This document shows positions 24,321 through 36,722 of a DNA stretch of 64,000 nt, in pieces. The notes beneath the pieces were generated by a model. It was not told where the DNA came from and made no database searches. It saw only the letters and a program-made list of their open reading frames with translations. How positions within the stretch are numbered: the first letter of the stretch is position 1; every line of letters starts with the position of its first letter. Source of the stretch: Microbispora bryophytorum (GTDB lineage Bacteria; Actinomycetota; Actinomycetes; Streptosporangiales; Streptosporangiaceae); the NCBI RefSeq assembly GCF_006874465.1, contig NZ_VIRL01000014.1, positions 1 through 64,000 of the forward strand, in the 5' to 3' direction. The position numbers and the translations under genes were made by a program.

Positions 24321-25264
24321 CGGCCCAGGGCCTTGCCGAGCGAATCGAGGTTGGCGGTCATCCAGCCGATGTAGTCCTCACCGGAGGGCAGGGTCTCGGT
24401 GACCGGGACGATGGGGATGCCGTTGCCGGTCGCCGCCTCGCGGACCTTCTCGGTCTCCGGGCCGGCGGTCTGGGAGTTGTAGACCAGAGCCTGCACCTTC
24501 TTGCCGGTGAACAGGGCCAGGGTGTCCCGCAGGACGCGGGGGGAGACGTCGTTGCCTTCCTCGATGGCCTCGCTGAACTCCTCCGGGGAGGCGTCGGTCA
24601 GACCGCACGCCTCGATCATGTACAGCGGGACCGGCTCGGTGATCGCCACGGCGGTGCCCTTCGCCGTCTGCGCGATGGCCGCCTCCTGCTCCTCCAGCGG
24701 CTTGAGCTTCTGCTTGAAGGTCTCGGCTCCGGCGGTGAAGGCGGCGGCCCCGGAGGGGTCGGCCTTGCCCAGCGCGGCCGCGATCGAGTCGGCCAGCCGC
24801 GCGACGGACGGGAAGTCGTACCAGACGTGCTCGTTGAGCTCCTCCCCGGCGGCCGCCGTCTTCCCGGAAATGTCGACCGCGTTCAGCACTTGGGCAGAGG
24901 TGCTGCCGGCGGCGTCGCGCATCGTGTCCATGAAGTCGTCGTAGCCGCCGCCGTTCTCGATGATCACCTTGGCCTTGGACAGCGCCAGCTGGTTCTGCGG
25001 ATTGGCCTCGTAGGAGTGCGGGTCCTGGTCGGGACTGGCGATGAACGAGGTCACCGCGACCTTGTCGCCGCCGATCTGCCGGACGATGTCGCCGTACACG
25101 TTGGTGGAGGCCACCACGGCGACCGCGCCCGGGCCGGTGGACGCGCTCACGGCCGGCTCGGGAGATGCCGCGGGAGAAGACGAGCCGCCGCAGCCGGTCA
25201 GCAGCACAGAGGCCAGGCCCGTGAGGACGAGCAGGGAGGGACGACGCAAGGGGGAGGTGTTCAT
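24317..25264 (-). CDS. znuA: Zinc ABC transporter substrate-binding lipoprotein (ZnuA-like)
   Basis: The protein has 315 residues. ATG 25264 is chosen because AAGGA lies upstream and the signal peptide starts MNTSPLRRPSLLVL; the lipobox is LLTGC. Metal-binding positions include the histidine in DPHSYEANPQNQ and that in NEHVWYDFP; the third ligand position has EPVPLYMIEACGL rather than histidine, a form common in actinomycetes. No histidine-rich loop is present. It captures zinc outside the membrane and delivers it to the permease. A Zur-like box overlaps the promoter. Confidence 0.88.
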   Translation of the reverse strand: MNTSPLRRPSLLVLTGLASVLLTGCGGSSSPAASPEPAVSASTGPGAVAVVASTNVYGDIVRQIGGDKVAVTSFIASPDQDPHSYEANPQNQLALSKAKVIIENGGGYDDFMDTMRDAAGSTSAQVLNAVDISGKTAAAGEELNEHVWYDFPSVARLADSIAAALGKADPSGAAAFTAGAETFKQKLKPLEEQEAAIAQTAKGTAVAITEPVPLYMIEACGLTDASPEEFSEAIEEGNDVSPRVLRDTLALFTGKKVQALVYNSQTAGPETEKVREAATGNGIPIVPVTETLPSGEDYIGWMTANLDSLGKALGR

Positions 25265-25282
25265 GTCGATCCTTGTCGATAA

Positions 25283-25297
25283 TGACAACGGTTTTCA
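25283..25297. promoter_or_regulatory. Zur-box-like operator upstream of znuA
   Basis: On the minus strand the site reads TGAAAACCGTTGTCA, a 7-1-7 inverted repeat with one mismatch, matching the actinobacterial Zur box form TGAAAATGATTTTCA. It lies 19-33 bases upstream of the znuA start, fitting zinc-dependent repression. Confidence 0.72.
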
Positions 25298-25355
25298 TTT
25301 CCAAAGCTAGCATCGCCGCCCGGACCGGCTGCAATGGGGCAGGAGGCACCGAAGG

Positions 25356-25455
25356 TCACCGCATGGCCGTCGAGGGCTCCGTCGCGTCTGTCCAGCACGA
25401 CGTGCACAGGCCGTAGATCTCCTCGGCATGGAAGCCGACCACAGCAGGAAGCCGG
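25356..25455 (-). pseudogene. 3' remnant of a Fur/Zur-family regulator gene
   Basis: On the minus strand a frame ending in TGA 25356 reads RLPAVVGFHAEEIYGLCTSC followed by WTDATEPSTAMR. GF-x-EEIYGLCxxC is the C-terminal structural zinc motif of Fur/Zur proteins. The matching sequence stops where rpsR ends (25456); no start or DNA-binding domain is present upstream. In many actinomycetes zur sits with zinc transporter and zinc-free ribosomal genes, so this is probably a zur-like gene cut off by rearrangement. The rest of 25265-25355 is promoter DNA. Confidence 0.6.
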
Positions 25456-25683
25456 TCACGAACGCGGCCGGGAGGCGTAAGGGAGCAGCGCCGTCTCGCG
25501 GGCGTTCTTGACGGCACGGGTGATCTGGCGTTGTTGCTGCACCGTGACGCCGGTGACGCGGCGGCTGCGGATCTTGCCGCGGTCGGAGATGAACTTCCGT
25601 AGCAGGTCGGTGTCCTTGTAGTCGATGTAGTGCACCCCCTGCAGCGGGTTGCCCTTCTTACGGAGGGTGCGGCGGGGCTTTAT
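25456..25683 (-). CDS. rpsR: Ribosomal protein S18 paralogue, zinc-independent
   Basis: The protein has 75 residues: [14 protein letters not shown], then [19 protein letters not shown] and [20 protein letters not shown]. No cysteine is present, as in the zinc-free form. At the expected first codon the sequence is ATA, not ATG, five bases after AAGGAG, and it overlaps the stop codon of the CobW-like gene as ATAA. Initiation at ATA is therefore likely; otherwise GTG 25737 inside the upstream gene adds 18 unrelated residues. A single-base mutation or sequencing error is also possible. Confidence 0.85.
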   Translation of the reverse strand: MKPRRTLRKKGNPLQGVHYIDYKDTDLLRKFISDRGKIRSRRVTGVTVQQQRQITRAVKNARETALLPYASRPRS

Positions 25684-26819
25684 GCGATCTCCTTGAGGTC
25701 GAGGATGTGGGCGAAGGGGTCGTCGTAGCCGGCCCACACGTCGGAGCCCGCCAGGGCCTCCTCCTCGGTGAGCAGGCAGGAGTCGAGCACACAGTGGAGG
25801 CGCTCCCGGTCGAGGTCAGGTCCGGTGAACACCAGGTGCTGGACCCGGTCGCCGGTGACGTGGTCCCAGTCGAGGCCGGCGGCCGCGCGGCGGGCGGGGG
25901 AGACCATGTCCCAGGCGGCCTCCGGCAGCGCGGCCAGCCAGGGCCCGGCGTCCTCGACCGACACGACGCCGGCGACCGCGTCCCAGGCGAGCAACCGATC
26001 CGGCCGGCTGACCAGCCAGAACCGCCCGCGGGAGCGCACCGATCGGGTGACCAGCTCGTCTACGGCCTCGAACAGGCGAGCGGGGTGCAGCGGGCGCAGC
26101 CGGCGCCAGACGACCGTGGTGATCTCGTCGGTCTGCGCGTCGCAGGGAAGCTGGGCGGTGGCGGGATCGACGCGTTCGGCCAGTTCCCGCGAGCACAGCC
26201 GGGCGCCGGTCACGCCCGGCAGCGACTCGGCGAAGACCGGGGTGCAGGGCGCGAGGTGGGCGAGCACGGCGCGGGAGAGCTCCGCGTCCTCTTCATCGCC
26301 TCCGTGCAACGTCAGGGCGGTGGCGTACTCGATCTGCCGGGTCAGGACTTCGGCGAGATGGCGCTGGTCGCCTGCCGCGGCCGGCTGGCCGGTCTCGCCG
26401 AGGAGGTCGCCGCGGGTGATGTCGACGGGCATGTGCTCGGCGTGCAGCGCGGTCAGCACGCAGGTCAGCCGCAGGATGTCGTGTGCCTCCTCGCAATCGA
26501 GAGCCTCGGCGACCGAGCGCGGCTCGACCGAGTCCCACAGATCGACCACGAGCAGCGACGCGGCGGCGGCGTGCCGCACCAGCTGAGGGAGAAGGTCCTC
26601 GCGCACGGTGCAGGTGACACAGCCGTGCGCGAGCCGTACGTCGGCCAGGTCGAGCACGGTGGAGGCGTCGCGGACCACGCGCTCCACCCGGCCGGCGGTC
26701 ACCTCTCGCAGATCGTGGTGGACGGCGACGGAGCCGGGGTGGTCGCGCAGGAGGCGGTCGACGACGGCCGTGCGTGCAGAGGCATGCAGGCCCGCGACCA
26801 GGACGACGGGGGTGGACAT
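25680..26819 (-). CDS. CobW/COG0523-like protein of the zinc-limitation cluster (possible Mrf homologue)
   Basis: The protein has 379 residues. The GTPase-like N-terminal domain has the family's cysteine motif as [11 protein letters not shown], the strand [12 protein letters not shown] and a CobW C-terminal domain ([19 protein letters not shown], then [11 protein letters not shown]). The P-loop is degenerate: GLHASART replaces GxxGxGKT, losing the lysine, so GTP hydrolysis is doubtful. In mycobacteria a related gene (mrf) lies in the zinc-free ribosomal protein operon and is needed for ribosome hibernation in low zinc; location suggests the same role here (inference). Other COG0523 members are zinc metallochaperones. 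It is cotranscribed with rpsR. Confidence 0.78.
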   Translation of the reverse strand: MSTPVVLVAGLHASARTAVVDRLLRDHPGSVAVHHDLREVTAGRVERVVRDASTVLDLADVRLAHGCVTCTVREDLLPQLVRHAAAASLLVVDLWDSVEPRSVAEALDCEEAHDILRLTCVLTALHAEHMPVDITRGDLLGETGQPAAAGDQRHLAEVLTRQIEYATALTLHGGDEEDAELSRAVLAHLAPCTPVFAESLPGVTGARLCSRELAERVDPATAQLPCDAQTDEITTVVWRRLRPLHPARLFEAVDELVTRSVRSRGRFWLVSRPDRLLAWDAVAGVVSVEDAGPWLAALPEAAWDMVSPARRAAAGLDWDHVTGDRVQHLVFTGPDLDRERLHCVLDSCLLTEEEALAGSDVWAGYDDPFAHILDLKEIA

Positions 26820-26846
26820 GGGGGCCTCCGGATTGCGGAATAGAAA

Positions 26847-26867
26847 TGACAATGATTATCGTTATCA
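26847..26867. promoter_or_regulatory. Zur-box-like operator in the divergent promoter of the ribosomal protein genes
   Basis: A 21-base imperfect palindrome beginning TGACAATGATTATC and ending GTTATCA. It lies between the CobW-like gene (start 26819, minus) and rpmG (start 26901, plus), the natural place for a zinc-responsive repressor to control both units. Confidence 0.75.
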
Positions 26868-26900
26868 TCGCACAGGCTGATGGCGAGAGAGGAACGGCCC

Positions 26901-27065
26901 GTGGCCAGAAACGAGCTACGCCCCGTGATCAAGCTGCGATCGAGCGCGGGGACCGGCTACACCTACGTGACCCGCAAGAACCGCCGCAACGACCCCGACC
27001 GGCTCACGATCCGCAAGTACGACCCGATCATCCGCAGGCACGTCGCCTTCAAGGAGGAACGATGA
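26901..27065 (+). CDS. rpmG: Ribosomal protein L33 paralogue, zinc-independent
   Basis: The protein has 54 residues. GTG 26901 follows [30 protein letters not shown] and [21 protein letters not shown] are typical of L33; the two CxxC pairs of the zinc form are absent. It opens a five-gene operon and shares ATGA with the next gene. Confidence 0.92.
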   Translation: MARNELRPVIKLRSSAGTGYTYVTRKNRRNDPDRLTIRKYDPIIRRHVAFKEER

Positions 27066-27307
27066 AGAAGGGCATCCACCCCGACTACCACCTGGTCGTG
27101 TTCCGCGACCCGGGCGCCGGGTTCGCCTTCCTCACCCGCTCGACCATCACCAGCGGCAAGACGATCGAGTGGGAGGACGGCACCACCTATCCCGTGGTGG
27201 ACGTCGACGTCTCCTCGGCGAGCCACCCCTTCTACACCGGGCGCAGCAGAGTGCTCGACACCGCCGGGCGCGTCGAGCGATTCAACCAGCGCTACGGAAG
27301 GTCCTGA
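27062..27307 (+). CDS. rpmE2: Ribosomal protein L31, type B, zinc-independent
   Basis: The protein has 81 residues: [53 protein letters not shown]. Type B L31 has no cysteines, as here, and replaces the zinc-binding form on the large subunit. ATG 27062 overlaps the rpmG stop and its own stop overlaps the rpmB start (TGATG). Confidence 0.93.
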   Translation: MKKGIHPDYHLVVFRDPGAGFAFLTRSTITSGKTIEWEDGTTYPVVDVDVSSASHPFYTGRSRVLDTAGRVERFNQRYGRS

Positions 27308-27543
27308 TGTCCGCGCACTGCCAGCTGACGGGAGCCGCGCCGGTCTTCGGCAATCGCGTCTCCCACTCCCACCGGCGCACCCGCCGGCGATGGAACCCCA
27401 ATATTCAGCAGCGCCACTATTGGCTGCCCAGCGAGAACCGCTTTGTCCGGCTCACGCTCAGCGCCCGTGCGATCAGAACCGTCGACAAGATCGGCGTCGA
27501 GGCCGTCGTCACCCGGATCCGGGCCCGGGGAGAGAAGATCTGA
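27307..27543 (+). CDS. rpmB: Ribosomal protein L28 paralogue
   Basis: The protein has 78 residues: [55 protein letters not shown]. Only one cysteine remains (Cys5), so the four-cysteine zinc site is lost. It overlaps rpmE2 and rpsN by one base each, implying tight translational coupling. Confidence 0.93.
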   Translation: MSAHCQLTGAAPVFGNRVSHSHRRTRRRWNPNIQQRHYWLPSENRFVRLTLSARAIRTVDKIGVEAVVTRIRARGEKI

Positions 27544-27842
27544 TGGCCAAGAAGAGCAAGATCGCCGCCAACGAGAGGCGTAAGGCCGTGGTCGTCCGCT
27601 ACGCCCAACGGCGTGCGGAGCTGAAGGAGGTCGTACGCACCGGCGCTGCGGAAGAGCGGGCCTCGGCTGTACGCGAGCTGGCGCGCCAGCCGCGTGACGC
27701 GAGCGCGACGCGCGTGCGCAACCGGGACGCGGTGGACGGCCGCCCGCGGGGGTATCTCGGCACGTTCGGGCTGTCCCGGATCCGTTTCCGGCAGATGGCT
27801 CACCGGGGCGAGCTGCCGGGTGTGACGAAGGCGAGCTGGTGA
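27543..27842 (+). CDS. rpsN: Ribosomal protein S14, long zinc-independent form
   Basis: The protein has 99 residues: [51 protein letters not shown]. The longer form without CxxC-x12-CxxC contrasts with the 61-residue zinc S14. In bacteria it is made when zinc is scarce. It is the fourth gene in the Zur-controlled operon. Confidence 0.94.
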   Translation: MAKKSKIAANERRKAVVVRYAQRRAELKEVVRTGAAEERASAVRELARQPRDASATRVRNRDAVDGRPRGYLGTFGLSRIRFRQMAHRGELPGVTKASW

Positions 27843-27845
27843 TTC

Positions 27846-28013
27846 GTGGCTGTCCCGAAGCGCAGAACCTCGCGCAGCAACACCCGGCATCGCCGTAGCC
27901 AGTGGAAGGCGACTCCGCCTGACTTGGTGCCGATCACTGTGAACGGACGCGAGCTCCTGGTGCCCCGCCGACTGGTCCGCGCCTACCAGCGCGGGCTCAT
28001 CGTCCCCGACTGA
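27846..28013 (+). CDS. rpmF: Ribosomal protein L32 paralogue, zinc-independent
   Basis: A 55-residue frame from GTG 27846 to TGA 28013: [20 protein letters not shown] at the start and [13 protein letters not shown] at the end. The N-terminus is diagnostic for L32. The usual C-terminal cysteines that bind zinc are absent. It starts three bases after rpsN and ends the operon. Confidence 0.9.
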   Translation: MAVPKRRTSRSNTRHRRSQWKATPPDLVPITVNGRELLVPRRLVRAYQRGLIVPD

Positions 28014-28102
28014 CGACAGCCGACCTCGCGCGGCCTGCCGGGGCGGGTGAGCAGAAGCCGAGGGAGTTAAGCGAAAACCGTACAGTCCCGCACAATTGGG
28101 CG

Positions 28103-28213
28103 GTGGAACGTCACGAGTTCGGTGCCGCGGTGCGCCAGTGCAGGAGAGCACGGCGCCTGCGGCTGTCGGGCTACCGATCGTCCGCCGGTAGGTGCAAGGG
28201 TTGCGAGGACTAG
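28103..28213 (+). pseudogene. Possible truncated XRE-type regulator
   Basis: A 36-codon frame from GTG 28103 reads VERHEFGAAVRQCRRARRLR, which resembles the first helix of MmyB-like XRE regulators, and then stops at TAG 28211. No helix-turn-helix follows. It may be a gene relic or chance. Confidence 0.25.
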
Positions 28214-28223
28214 GGGATCGGGT

Positions 28224-28664
28224 ATGTGGTGGGAGGTTCTCCGCGCCGTTCTCATCGCGGTAGCGGTGACCTGGGCGGCACTGGTCATCGCACTGGCAGT
28301 CGTGCGCCCCAAGGGGCCGCTACTGAAGGAAGCGCTTCGGATCCTGCCCGATCTCCTGCGTTTGCTGCGCCGGTTGGCCGCTGACCGCTCCCTGCCCCGT
28401 GGCGTCAGGGTCCGGCTTGGCCTACTGCTGGCCTATCTGGCGTTCCCGATCGATCTGATCCCCGACTTCATCCCCGTTCTTGGCTACGCGGACGACGCGA
28501 TCATCGTTACTGCCGTACTGCGTGGGGTGGTGCGCCGGGCCGGCCTGGGCGCGGTCCGGCAGCACTGGCCCGGCAGTGACGACGGCTTCGCCGCGCTGTG
28601 CCGACTCACCGGTCTCAGGCAAGGAAACGAACAGAGCCTCGGGGACACAGCCAAGGAGCCCTGA
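28224..28664 (+). CDS. DUF1232 (YkvA-like) membrane protein
   Basis: The protein has 146 residues. ATG 28224 follows TAGGGGATCGG. An N-terminal membrane helix (VLIAVAVTWAALVIALAVV) is followed by the DUF1232 core LLLAYLAFPIDLIPDFIPVLGYADDAIIV, which forms a second hydrophobic hairpin. The family is widespread and has no known function. It stands alone before the bidirectional terminator at 28710-28740. Confidence 0.85.
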   Translation: MWWEVLRAVLIAVAVTWAALVIALAVVRPKGPLLKEALRILPDLLRLLRRLAADRSLPRGVRVRLGLLLAYLAFPIDLIPDFIPVLGYADDAIIVTAVLRGVVRRAGLGAVRQHWPGSDDGFAALCRLTGLRQGNEQSLGDTAKEP

Positions 28665-28709
28665 GGGGTCACCTGAATGAGGCCGTTGCCGTACCCGTTA
28701 CAGCAAGAA

Positions 28710-28740
28710 GCCCCAGAGCTTGATCGCTCCGGGGCATTTT
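28710..28740. terminator. Bidirectional terminator hairpin
   Basis: GCCCCAGAGC and GCTCCGGGGC pair with one mismatch around a six-base loop, followed by ATTTT on the plus strand. It can end the DUF1232 transcript and, read on the minus strand, the tRNA-Ile transcript. Confidence 0.7.
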
Positions 28741-28746
28741 GGTTGG

Positions 28747-28820
28747 TGGGGCTACCAGGACTTGAACCTGGGACCTCTTCCTTATCAGGGAAGCGCTCTA
28801 ACCGACTGAGCTATAGCCCC
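28747..28820 (-). tRNA. tRNA-Ile (anticodon GAT)
   Basis: On the minus strand the 74 bases fold as a complete tRNA: acceptor GGGGCTA pairing with TAGCCCC, D arm GCTC-AGTCGGTTA-GAGC, anticodon arm CTTCC-CTGATAA-GGAAG with GAT at the anticodon, and T arm CCAGG-TTCAAGT-CCTGG. The 3' CCA is not encoded. Position after gyrA and the DUF3566 gene is the usual one for tRNA-Ile in actinomycetes. Confidence 0.95.
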
Positions 28821-28973
28821 GCACGCGCGACGAACGTTACCGCATCCCGTTTCCGGTGGCGAATCCGTCGCTGCGAACGAGGAAAAGCTTACCGTGTCCG
28901 GGCCTGTGGTCGTGCCATAGGGCGCATCCGTACGGCAGGCCGCTCGTGTGGGCGGCCGGCCGTACCGGTGGGG

Positions 28974-29822
28974 TCACTCGGCTTCGCTGAAGGTGACCTC
29001 GACACCGCCCACGAGGTCCGCGGAGATGTTGTAGATCACGGAGCCGAGGGTGGACAGCGCGGTGATGAGCACGACGTTCAGCGCGCCCAGCAGGGCCGCG
29101 TACCCGAGGATGCGGACCGGCTCGAACCAGCTCGCGATGTCGATCGTGCCGGCTCCGGCGCCACCGGCACCACTGGTGAGCTGGTTGACGGTGTCGGTGA
29201 TCGAGGCGAAGACGCCGAGCGCCGACAGCACGCCGTACAGCACGGCGACGGCCACGAACAGCACGACGAAGCACACCAGTGACACGACGAAGCTGAACTT
29301 CATCGCCGACCACGGCTCGATCCTGCGCAGGACCAGGTGGGCCTTGCGCGGCGGGCGCACGCCGAGCTTCTTGTCCTTCTTGGAGGACTCGGCCTTGGAC
29401 GACTCCGCGCGGTCTCCGGCCGGGCCGAAGCTCAGGCCGCGTACGGAACCGCCGTCCGTCGGGGGACGACCGTTGTCCACAGGCGGACGCCCGTTATCCA
29501 CAGAGGGTGTGGACGCGCCGAGGCCGGTGGGCCGGGGATACTGCGCGGTCGCTCCGCCGCCATCGGCCCTGCCGTTGTCGGACGCGCCGTCCGAGGCCGT
29601 CTGCCGCTTCCAGGGCTGGTCGGCGGCCGAGGTCCGGATGCGCATGGTGTCGTCGGCCTTCGCCTTGTCGGCGGCGGTCACGTCATCTCCTTCGGAAGCC
29701 ACCTTGGCGACGCTACCGCCATCGTGCGCCCGTGCGGTAACGCCGTTCGAAGATGACGACGGGCGAGCGCCCGTGGGTCCCTGCTTGCCGCCAGGTGTCC
29801 GCGGTCCGCCGGTGTCACTCAT
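28974..29822 (-). CDS. DUF3566 transmembrane protein downstream of gyrA
   Basis: The protein has 282 residues. A long, disordered, polar N-terminal half (about 1-170) includes the tandem repeat VDNGRPP-VDNGRPP. The C-terminal DUF3566 domain has two membrane helices (FSFVVSLVCFVVLFVAVAVL and ILGYAALLGALNVVLITAL). The gene follows gyrA in nearly all actinobacteria; its role is uncertain, though links to envelope growth have been proposed. ATG 29822 has a GAGGG site. Two perfect DnaA boxes lie in the codons of the repeat. Confidence 0.85.
   Translation of the reverse strand: MSDTGGPRTPGGKQGPTGARPSSSSNGVTARAHDGGSVAKVASEGDDVTAADKAKADDTMRIRTSAADQPWKRQTASDGASDNGRADGGGATAQYPRPTGLGASTPSVDNGRPPVDNGRPPTDGGSVRGLSFGPAGDRAESSKAESSKKDKKLGVRPPRKAHLVLRRIEPWSAMKFSFVVSLVCFVVLFVAVAVLYGVLSALGVFASITDTVNQLTSGAGGAGAGTIDIASWFEPVRILGYAALLGALNVVLITALSTLGSVIYNISADLVGGVEVTFSEAE
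29473..29502. promoter_or_regulatory. Two perfect DnaA boxes inside the DUF3566 gene
   Basis: TTGTCCACA at 29473-29481 and TTATCCACA at 29494-29502 lie 21 bases apart in the same orientation. They fall in the codons of the VDNGRPP repeat, about 10 kb from oriC. They may titrate DnaA or may follow from the repeat's coding sequence. Confidence 0.6.
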
Positions 29823-29898
29823 GCCACGCCCTCGTCTGACGGCTCGGGTGCGCATCCGCGGACCGCACTGTGTTCGGCGATTCGCTCGCTACGCTCGC

Positions 29899-32400
<2,502 letters not shown>

Positions 32401-32428
32401 GAAAAGTCCTTCTGGTTGGCCGCGCTGC

Positions 32429-34654
<2,226 letters not shown>

Positions 34655-34763
34655 TTATGGGCCGGTTCGGCTCTCCTCGGGCCGGTTCTCGGATCGTCGC
34701 ACGCCGGCGCGGGCCCCGGACGGCCGCCGGCGCGGGTCCCCGACGGCCCTCGCCGCCTCGCGC

Positions 34764-35297
34764 TTAGCCGTACGTGTCGCCCGGCCCACGGCTCCCCCGT
34801 ACGCGCAGGCCGCCCGCCTGGCGCTGGCCCGCGCCGGGGCCGTGCACCTTGACGCGGGTCACGATGCCGTCGCCGAGCTCCTCGTTCAACCGCTTGACCA
34901 GGGTGGACGCGAGCAGCCGGACCTGGGTCGCCCAGGCGGTCGAGTCGGCGGCGACCACCACCTCGCCGTCCTCGAAGGTCTCCGGCCTGGTGTGGGCGGC
35001 CAGCTCGGGGCCGACGATCTCCGCCCAGCGGCCGAACACCCCGCCCACCGCGACCGGCTGCTCCCATCCCCGGGCCGCGAGCAGGTCGCGGATCGCCCGG
35101 CCGAACTGCAGCGGGTCGCCCGAGTCCCGTCGCTGGCCGCCCGAGCCGGAGCGGCGGCGCGGCTCGGCCCGCGGGAGCTGCCCCCGTTTCAGCGCGTCGG
35201 TCTTCGCCTGGGCCAGCTTCTCCCGCGCCATCGAGGCACCGCGCGAGGCCGCGCCCTGCGGGGACTGTCCACCGCCTGTGGATATCTCATCGGACAC
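34764..35297 (-). CDS. dciA: DciA-like DUF721 protein
   Basis: The protein has 177 residues. The DUF721 core is [54 protein letters not shown]. DciA loads or operates the replicative helicase DnaB in most bacteria, and the position between recF and gyrB is standard for actinomycetes. The N-terminal 60 residues are basic and probably disordered. It overlaps recF by 11 bases. An ATATCCACA DnaA box lies at 35277-35285. Confidence 0.88.
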   Translation of the reverse strand: MSDEISTGGGQSPQGAASRGASMAREKLAQAKTDALKRGQLPRAEPRRRSGSGGQRRDSGDPLQFGRAIRDLLAARGWEQPVAVGGVFGRWAEIVGPELAAHTRPETFEDGEVVVAADSTAWATQVRLLASTLVKRLNEELGDGIVTRVKVHGPGAGQRQAGGLRVRGSRGPGDTYG

Positions 35298-36474
35298 GGG
35301 TCACGTCACCCTCCATCACGTCGAACCGGGCACCGGCCAGCTCGGGGGGCACGTCGTCCGGCACCGCCGCCGTGATGAGCACCTGCTCGGCCGGGGCGAC
35401 GATCTCGGTGAGCCGCCTGCGCCGCTGACCGTCCAGCTCCGCGAAGACGTCGTCCAGGATCAGCACGGGATCGCCGCCGTCGGCTCTCAGCAGGTCATAG
35501 GCCGCCAGCCGCAGCGCGAGGGCGAACGACCACGACTCGCCGTGGCTCGCGTAGCCCCGGGCCGGCAACTCGCCCAGCCGCAGCAGCAGGTCGTCGCGGT
35601 GCGGGCCGACGAGGGTCACGCCGCGTTCGAGCTCCGCCTGACGCGCTTCCGCGAGGCCCGCCCGCAGGTGCTCGGCCAGCAGCTCCTGATTTGTCCCCAG
35701 GGTGGGGATATCTGTGGATAACCCCGACGCGCGGTAGTCGAGATCGGCGAGTCCCGACGACGGAGCGAGAGTGGCGTACGCCTTGGCCACGAGCGGACGC
35801 AGCGCGTCCACCAGGCGCAGCCGCGCCGCCAGCAGTTCCGCGCCGTGGCGCACCAGGTGGGAGTCCCAGACCTCGAGCGTGCTCAGGACGTCTCCCGCGC
35901 CGGCGGCGGCGAAGGCCGCGTCGTCCTCCTGCCTGCGGCCGCCGCGCCGCCGTCCCACCCGCGTCGCCGCGGCCGTACGCAGGAGCGCGTTGCGCTGCTT
36001 GAGCACGCGCTCGTAGTCGGCGCGCACGCCCGCGAACCTGGGGACGCGGACGACGAGCAGGTCGTCCATGAAACGGCGGCGCTCGGATGGGTCGCCCTTG
36101 ACCAGCGCGAGGTCCTCCGGGGCGAACAGCACGGTCCGCAGCACGCCGAGGGCGTCGCGCGGCCGGGGGACGGGCGAGCGGTTCACCCTGGCGCGGTTGG
36201 CCCGGCCCGGGTTGATCTCGATCTCGATCAGTGCGCGGCGGTCGTCCCTGACCACCGCGGCGCGCACGATCGCCCGCTGCGCGCCGTGCCGCACGAGCGG
36301 CGCGTCGGTGGCCACCCGGTGGCTCGAATGGGTCGCGATGTAGCCGAGCGCCTCGACCAGGTTGGTCTTGCCCTGGCCGTTCGGCCCGACGAACGCCGTC
36401 GCCCCCGGTTCCAGCACGAGTTCGACCTCCGGGTAGGACCGGAAGTCGGTGAGGGACAGGCTCGCCACGTGCAC
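35287..36474 (-). CDS. recF: DNA replication and repair protein RecF
   Basis: The protein has 395 residues. Walker A is [16 protein letters not shown] (about 29-44), the signature region [16 protein letters not shown] and Walker [15 protein letters not shown]. It helps RecR/RecO load RecA at gaps. GTG 36474 begins [14 protein letters not shown], the family start. A perfect DnaA box (TTATCCACA) lies within the gene at 35713-35721 on the minus strand. Confidence 0.96.
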   Translation of the reverse strand: MHVASLSLTDFRSYPEVELVLEPGATAFVGPNGQGKTNLVEALGYIATHSSHRVATDAPLVRHGAQRAIVRAAVVRDDRRALIEIEINPGRANRARVNRSPVPRPRDALGVLRTVLFAPEDLALVKGDPSERRRFMDDLLVVRVPRFAGVRADYERVLKQRNALLRTAAATRVGRRRGGRRQEDDAAFAAAGAGDVLSTLEVWDSHLVRHGAELLAARLRLVDALRPLVAKAYATLAPSSGLADLDYRASGLSTDIPTLGTNQELLAEHLRAGLAEARQAELERGVTLVGPHRDDLLLRLGELPARGYASHGESWSFALALRLAAYDLLRADGGDPVLILDDVFAELDGQRRRRLTEIVAPAEQVLITAAVPDDVPPELAGARFDVMEGDVTRVR

Positions 36475-36575
36475 CCCGCCAGGCTAGTGCCGGTGCCCGG
36501 CCTTCGTGTCCCGGCTACGACGTGCTGTGGAGAAACGGCGCAGTGGGGAGAAGCGCGTGGGGGCGGGGCGGTTCG

Positions 36576-36659
36576 TCCACAGCCTGTGGAAGATCGGCGC
36601 CGCCGTCCCGCGGTCAGGCCGCGTCACCCGGACGAGCCCGGAATCCACACCCCTGTGGA
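36576..36659. promoter_or_regulatory. Two inverted DnaA-box pairs in the recF-gnd gap
   Basis: TCCACAGCCTGTGGA (36576-36590) and TCCACACCCCTGTGGA (36644-36659) are inverted repeats whose arms are partial DnaA boxes. The 248-base gap holds no gene. They may add DnaA-binding sites or form small hairpins. Confidence 0.4.
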
Positions 36660-36722
36660 CGAACGTGGACGCGCGGCGCGGAGGCGGCCCAGCGCCCCGG
36701 GACACCGAGGTCTGAGGGCGCG

